Shown: piece after piece, positions 60,430 to 64,000 of the stretch | Layout of the letters: every line of letters starts with the position of its first letter | Numbering within the stretch: position 1 is the stretch's first letter | Assembly (NCBI RefSeq): GCF_041381155.1 | Contig: NC_091134.1 | Location: forward strand, 34,601,540 to 34,665,539 | DNA from: Argopecten irradians | Taxonomy: Eukaryota > Mollusca > Bivalvia > Pectinida > Pectinidae | Reading direction: 5' to 3' | Length of the DNA stretch: 64,000 nt | Translations under genes and position numbers: made by a program | Notes under the pieces: generated by a model | Database searches by the model: none | Seen by the model: the letters and a program-made list of their open reading frames with translations, nothing else | Told to the model about the DNA's origin: nothing

Positions 60430-61044
60430 GTGAGTATAGTTTGTGCATTAATAGTCTTTAAAGGTTCAAATCTATGGTTTGATTCGATTTAAAAAAATCG
60501 AAAATAACGGTGAAGTTATAAGTATGAATATACTAGTGGTATTGATAAATTTAGGAAATCCTAGTGTAAATCACGATCATGTAAAGTCAGTTTGGTTTGT
60601 TTCAAATCTTTTTATACATTTTCCCATTTGAAGTTTTTAAGGGGAAAAATCGATAATGGTCTACGTTTGATAGCATTTGACAATTATACATAATTACATA
60701 AAGTAAAGAATGAAAAAGCATGATTAGCAATGTTGAAAAGTAACATTGCTAAATCAAAGCAATTAAAGATATCAACAATACGGAATATGTTAATTTTTCG
60801 GGTTTATTTCATCAAAATGGCAATTCTAATAATGATATTATTGATTTTTTCATAACAAAAATAAATAAATGAAAATGTGCAATACTAAAAATAAACTTTA
60901 AAGTCTATGAAAGGTGCAATAATTTGAACTTATAACAGTATTATGAATCAACAGTTTGATCAAGTAAAATGATGATAACAAATGACACTATTAGTAGGCC
61001 TACCTTATTTGATATTACAGAATTTACCAGTACATTGTAATCAC

Positions 61045-62403
61045 ATGAGTATGAAAACCACCTTTGTCTGTATCTGTGTGTTGATGGTGACCGTGACGAT
61101 GGCACTCCGGCGTAAGCTTGACGGAGGTGAGATATAATAACATTTTATAAATAATATGCACAAAAGAATAGATTTATGCCAACCGAATTAAAAATAAACT
61201 TGTAATTCCGCTCCAATACAATCTAACTAAGATAAGACTTCTACTAACTTGTATTGGAGTGTAACGTTGAGCATCGTAGTGGAGCGGTATTAGAAGTCTA
61301 ATTTTAATTAGATTGTCTCCATTACAATGTTCTATAGTTTTATCTTATTGTTGAGTATCGTCGTGATAAGGAATAACAAGTATAATTTTGATTAAATTTG
61401 GACTTATTGGAAAAAAATCGCAACTTTGTTATTCATTTAAACAGTATTTTATCAACTATACATGTACATTAAGAATATATATTTTGGAACTCAGTCACAT
61501 TTACAATGGTACGCTTCTAACAGAAGGGAGACAAATAATATAACATTATAAAGATACAAGCACGGATTAAAAGTCTCATATACACTAATATGATAATATC
61601 TATATTATCTTAAACTAGAGTTTTCTTTTCGATGATAGTATATTTCATTTCCTATTGTCCTGTATTTGGGTTCATATTCCACATTTTACAATATTAGATT
61701 TACTAGTTTGTGGGGGTAATTTACATCTTGAAATTAAAGTTTTGCTATATCGGTATATTGTAATGCATTTTTTTCAATTGCCTCCATTTTAACCTGTCTA
61801 TAAAGACTACACACAGGGACAGAGAAATGGTGTTTAAACCCAAGCGAATATTATACACAGGTCAATGTTTGTTGCGATACTGTCATTTTGGGACCCCAAG
61901 AGAAGAAGATGTTCTTATTAATTAATCTATTTTCCGATAAAAGAGGTAGTTATGATGATGTTTTTCGGCACTTCAGGTGACGATTTTTTTTTCAATTTGA
62001 TATTCACTCATTATCAATTGTCAATTCGTTCGGCCTTTCACGGGGGATCTCTAAAAGGGCTACGAAACAGATGTATGCTGACAAACCTAGTCGATAGCTA
62101 TACCCCCGTGTTTTTGTCAGTCCATTAAAATCGATATATAACATTTCCATTTAGATATATATATATTATATGTCAATAACATCAATATTTCGCTTCTGTA
62201 ATCCGGAATTAAATTTACTGTATTGCCTTACAGACTGCATAGAAAGGCCTCCATCAGGCTCCTGTTGGCCCAAGATGACCATGTACTTCTACAGCCCAGC
62301 CAGGAAAGGCTGCTTTCCCTTCCTCTGGAGTGAATGTGATGATACAGACCGAGTGAATGTATTCGAAACAGAGACGGATTGTAAACGTATATGTGATCAT
62401 TGA
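61045..62403 (+). CDS. secreted single-domain Kunitz (BPTI-type) protein, 2 coding exons
   Basis: Exons 61045-61126 and 62234-62403 join in phase 1 to give 83 residues. A signal peptide (about 20 residues, M-S-M-K-T-T-F-V-C-I-C-V-L-M-V-T...) leads to a short basic propeptide-like stretch (L-R-R-K-L-D-G), then one Kunitz domain. The six cysteines, C29, C38, C54, C62, C77 and C81, are spaced C-x8-C-x15-C-x7-C-x14-C-x3-C, and Y-F-Y (45-47) and N69/F71 match the fold. The inhibitory loop is unusual: P1 is W39, P1' is P40 (normally Ala or Gly), and the usual Y-G-G-C is W-S-E-C. It is therefore unlikely to be a standard trypsin inhibitor; chymotrypsin-like targets or a non-inhibitory role such as channel binding or shell matrix are possible. 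AATAAA follows at 62436-62441. Confidence 0.87.
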
Positions 62404-62435
62404 GTTTTGTCTCATTTTCATCATTTCACATCATA

Positions 62436-62441
62436 AATAAA
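62436..62441 (+). terminator. poly(A) signal of the Kunitz gene
   Basis: CATAAATAAAGTA, 33 nt after the stop codon; canonical AATAAA. Confidence 0.7.
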
Positions 62442-63070
62442 GTATTTGTTGTTATGATCGTTTTATTTCATTATTCTGCCAGGAAAACAGTGATTTCTTC
62501 TTTCAATGTATTCTGTTTTGAAGCATGCATGTCGTTTAAAAAAAACAAAAAAAAAACAACCTAAAAACCCAAAAATAGTGCATATATATGAAAAGCTTCA
62601 TGAGTGTTGTTTCTATGAGATTTTATTAAACAACTATGTTACTTTTTTTCATTTTTGCAAGCCTTGTCGACCAAACAGATGTGTTTTAGAAATAGACAAA
62701 ACAAACATATACGATTGTCATTTTACTCAACTCTGTGGCTTCTTCGAGATGAATGTAAAGGTAGATCTAAATGCTTTAATGTAAACTGAGCAATTAATAT
62801 ATCCTATTCAGAACGTTCGTTTTTATCTATAATCTTTCTCTGTGTTAAAAATTTGGAGATATATTCATCTACGTTATGTAAAAAATGGGTAAAAATAAAA
62901 ACGACAAAAACATGCAAAGTTTGGTGTCCTTAATCCGAAATGCATTTAATACCTCACAACAATTATTGAAAAAGAGTCTAGTTCAGTCAGATGAAGTCAA
63001 TTTACCTTCATTGTATATAGTTAAGCTGACATATAGACTTATTCACGAACATTTTTAACCTACCATCATT
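62442..63070. other. intergenic, 3' of the Kunitz gene
   Basis: AT-rich; the open frame at 62506-62784 runs through an A-rich stretch and is not credible. Confidence 0.4.
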
Positions 63071-63625
63071 AGATTTATCAGAAAGTACTGAAGGGATCTT
63101 TTTACAATTTGATATGTAGGTTCCCCTAAGGCCCTAGTTGTGCATATTATATTTTGGGAACGATCGCCCAACAAGATAGCGCCAGGCAGCCATTTTGGAT
63201 TTTGATAGTTAAAGTTTGTTAGCACTATTTCTCAGAGAGCACTGAAGGGATCTTTCTCAAATTTCGTATGTATGTTCCCCTAGAGCCGTAGTTGTTGTGC
63301 ATATTGTATTTTGAACCAATCTGGCATCAAACAAGATGGTCGACTGGCTGCCATCTTGGATTTTGGTGTTTGAAGGCTGTTACCGCTATTTCTCAGAAAG
63401 TACTGAAGGTCTCATTCTCAAATTTCATATGTATAGGGCTTACGTATGCCCTATATTTGCATAATACATTTTTGGATCGATTAATTGGTCAACAAGATGA
63501 CAACCGCCATCTTGGATTTTGATAGTTGAACTTTGAAAAGCAGAGAAGAGATTCTTCATTCAATTGTCATGATGATGCATACATCATTCTTTGGTGGGCG
63601 CCAAGATCCCTCTGCGATCTCTTGT
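63071..63625 (+). repeat. second, 5'-truncated copy of the tandem-unit repeat
   Basis: Three units with CAGAAAGTACTGAAGGGATC, GGTTCCCCTAAGGCCCTAG and GCCATTTTGGATTTTGATAG boxes. It ends in GGTGGGCGCCAAGATCCCTC and GATCTCTTGT, as the copy at 2067-2987 does. The palindromic left end is missing. Confidence 0.85.
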
Positions 63626-64000
63626 TTTAATTAACGTTGGAGTAATTGCAACTTGCAATGGTTGTGTTATTTACGTATCTTAGATAAATAGCTTGTCAAT
63701 CCATAAATCCGAATAAGCTTGTTGAAAATTTTAACCACAATCCTTGTAAAAACAGGTTGAATGATCTTGAGTTTAACTACACAGAATTCATTTTTTATAT
63801 CTTGAAAATAATGCTTATGTGTGGTTATTGTGCGTTTTAGACACTGCCTCTTCAGATAAAAAAACAGGCTGTAAAGAGTTAACCTGTGTTAAAATTTAAG
63901 CTATATACATAATTTTAAAACGATCGATTTAAAACATAAAACAGAAAAAATACAATCGACGTTTTTATTGAATAAAATATTACTCTATAGATCCAAGTGA
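63626..64000. other. window end, no feature
   Basis: AT-rich; nothing that I can support. Confidence 0.4.

Noticed and set aside
61203-61320. CCGCTCCA / TGGAGCGG inverted repeat in the Kunitz intron
   Set aside because: Only 8 bp pair and the flanking sequence does not continue the match; too weak to call an element.
1-64000. Searches by eye for tRNA genes, CRISPR arrays, LTR pairs and reverse transcriptase or transposase motifs
   Set aside because: None found. Box-B-like GTTCAAATTCC near 56680 has no matching arms.

Overview
The window reads as nuclear DNA of a mollusc, most likely a bivalve. Introns are AT-rich with ordinary GT-AG boundaries. Genes are spread out, and the gaps hold several repeat types that I recognise, from memory, as common in bivalve genomes. 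The gene content also fits: tandem secreted-protein copies, an NHL-repeat protein without a RING domain, an ankyrin-linked cGAS-like receptor, and a secreted Kunitz protein. I saw no reverse transcriptase, integrase, capsid or transposase frame, no LTR pair, no CRISPR array and no convincing tRNA or rRNA.

Layout. (1) 1-8.05 kb, minus strand: two tandem four-exon genes for secreted proteins of about 575 residues. They are called A (4764 to 1085) and B (8045 to 5379) here, with exon lengths 437, 664, 384/393 and 246/225 nt. Motifs suggest a DUF4434-like glycoside-hydrolase TIM barrel. (2) 13.5-15.7 kb, plus: a three-exon NHL beta-propeller gene of 389 aa. (3) 24.4-32.6 kb, plus: gene C, 212 aa, charged and unrecognised. 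(4) 36.5-41.2 kb, plus: a TATA promoter, a spliced leader exon, and a single coding exon. That exon carries an ankyrin frame (556 aa) overlapping a Mab-21/cGAS-like nucleotidyltransferase frame (491 aa) by 26 nt. (5) 52.5-44.8 kb, minus: gene D, 276 aa. It shares two motifs with gene C, so C and D look like an inverted paralogous pair on either side of the receptor locus. (6) 60.3-62.4 kb, plus: a two-coding-exon secreted Kunitz protein of 83 aa.

Most striking points. The ankyrin and nucleotidyltransferase parts of what looks like one innate-immune receptor lie in two overlapping frames; the nucleotidyltransferase keeps its GS motif and all three predicted metal-binding acids. A uORF appears to be created by splicing in the leader of the same locus. 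A 1.43 kb element with long terminal inverted repeats encloses an almost G-free AC satellite just downstream. Inverted copies of a TTAA-flanked element bracket the last two exons of gene C. A family of long near-perfect hairpins lies next to CRE (TGACGTCA) and CCAAT motifs.

Limits. All exon structures come from splice signals, reading phase and comparison within the window. Family names rest on motif recognition, not on database searches.
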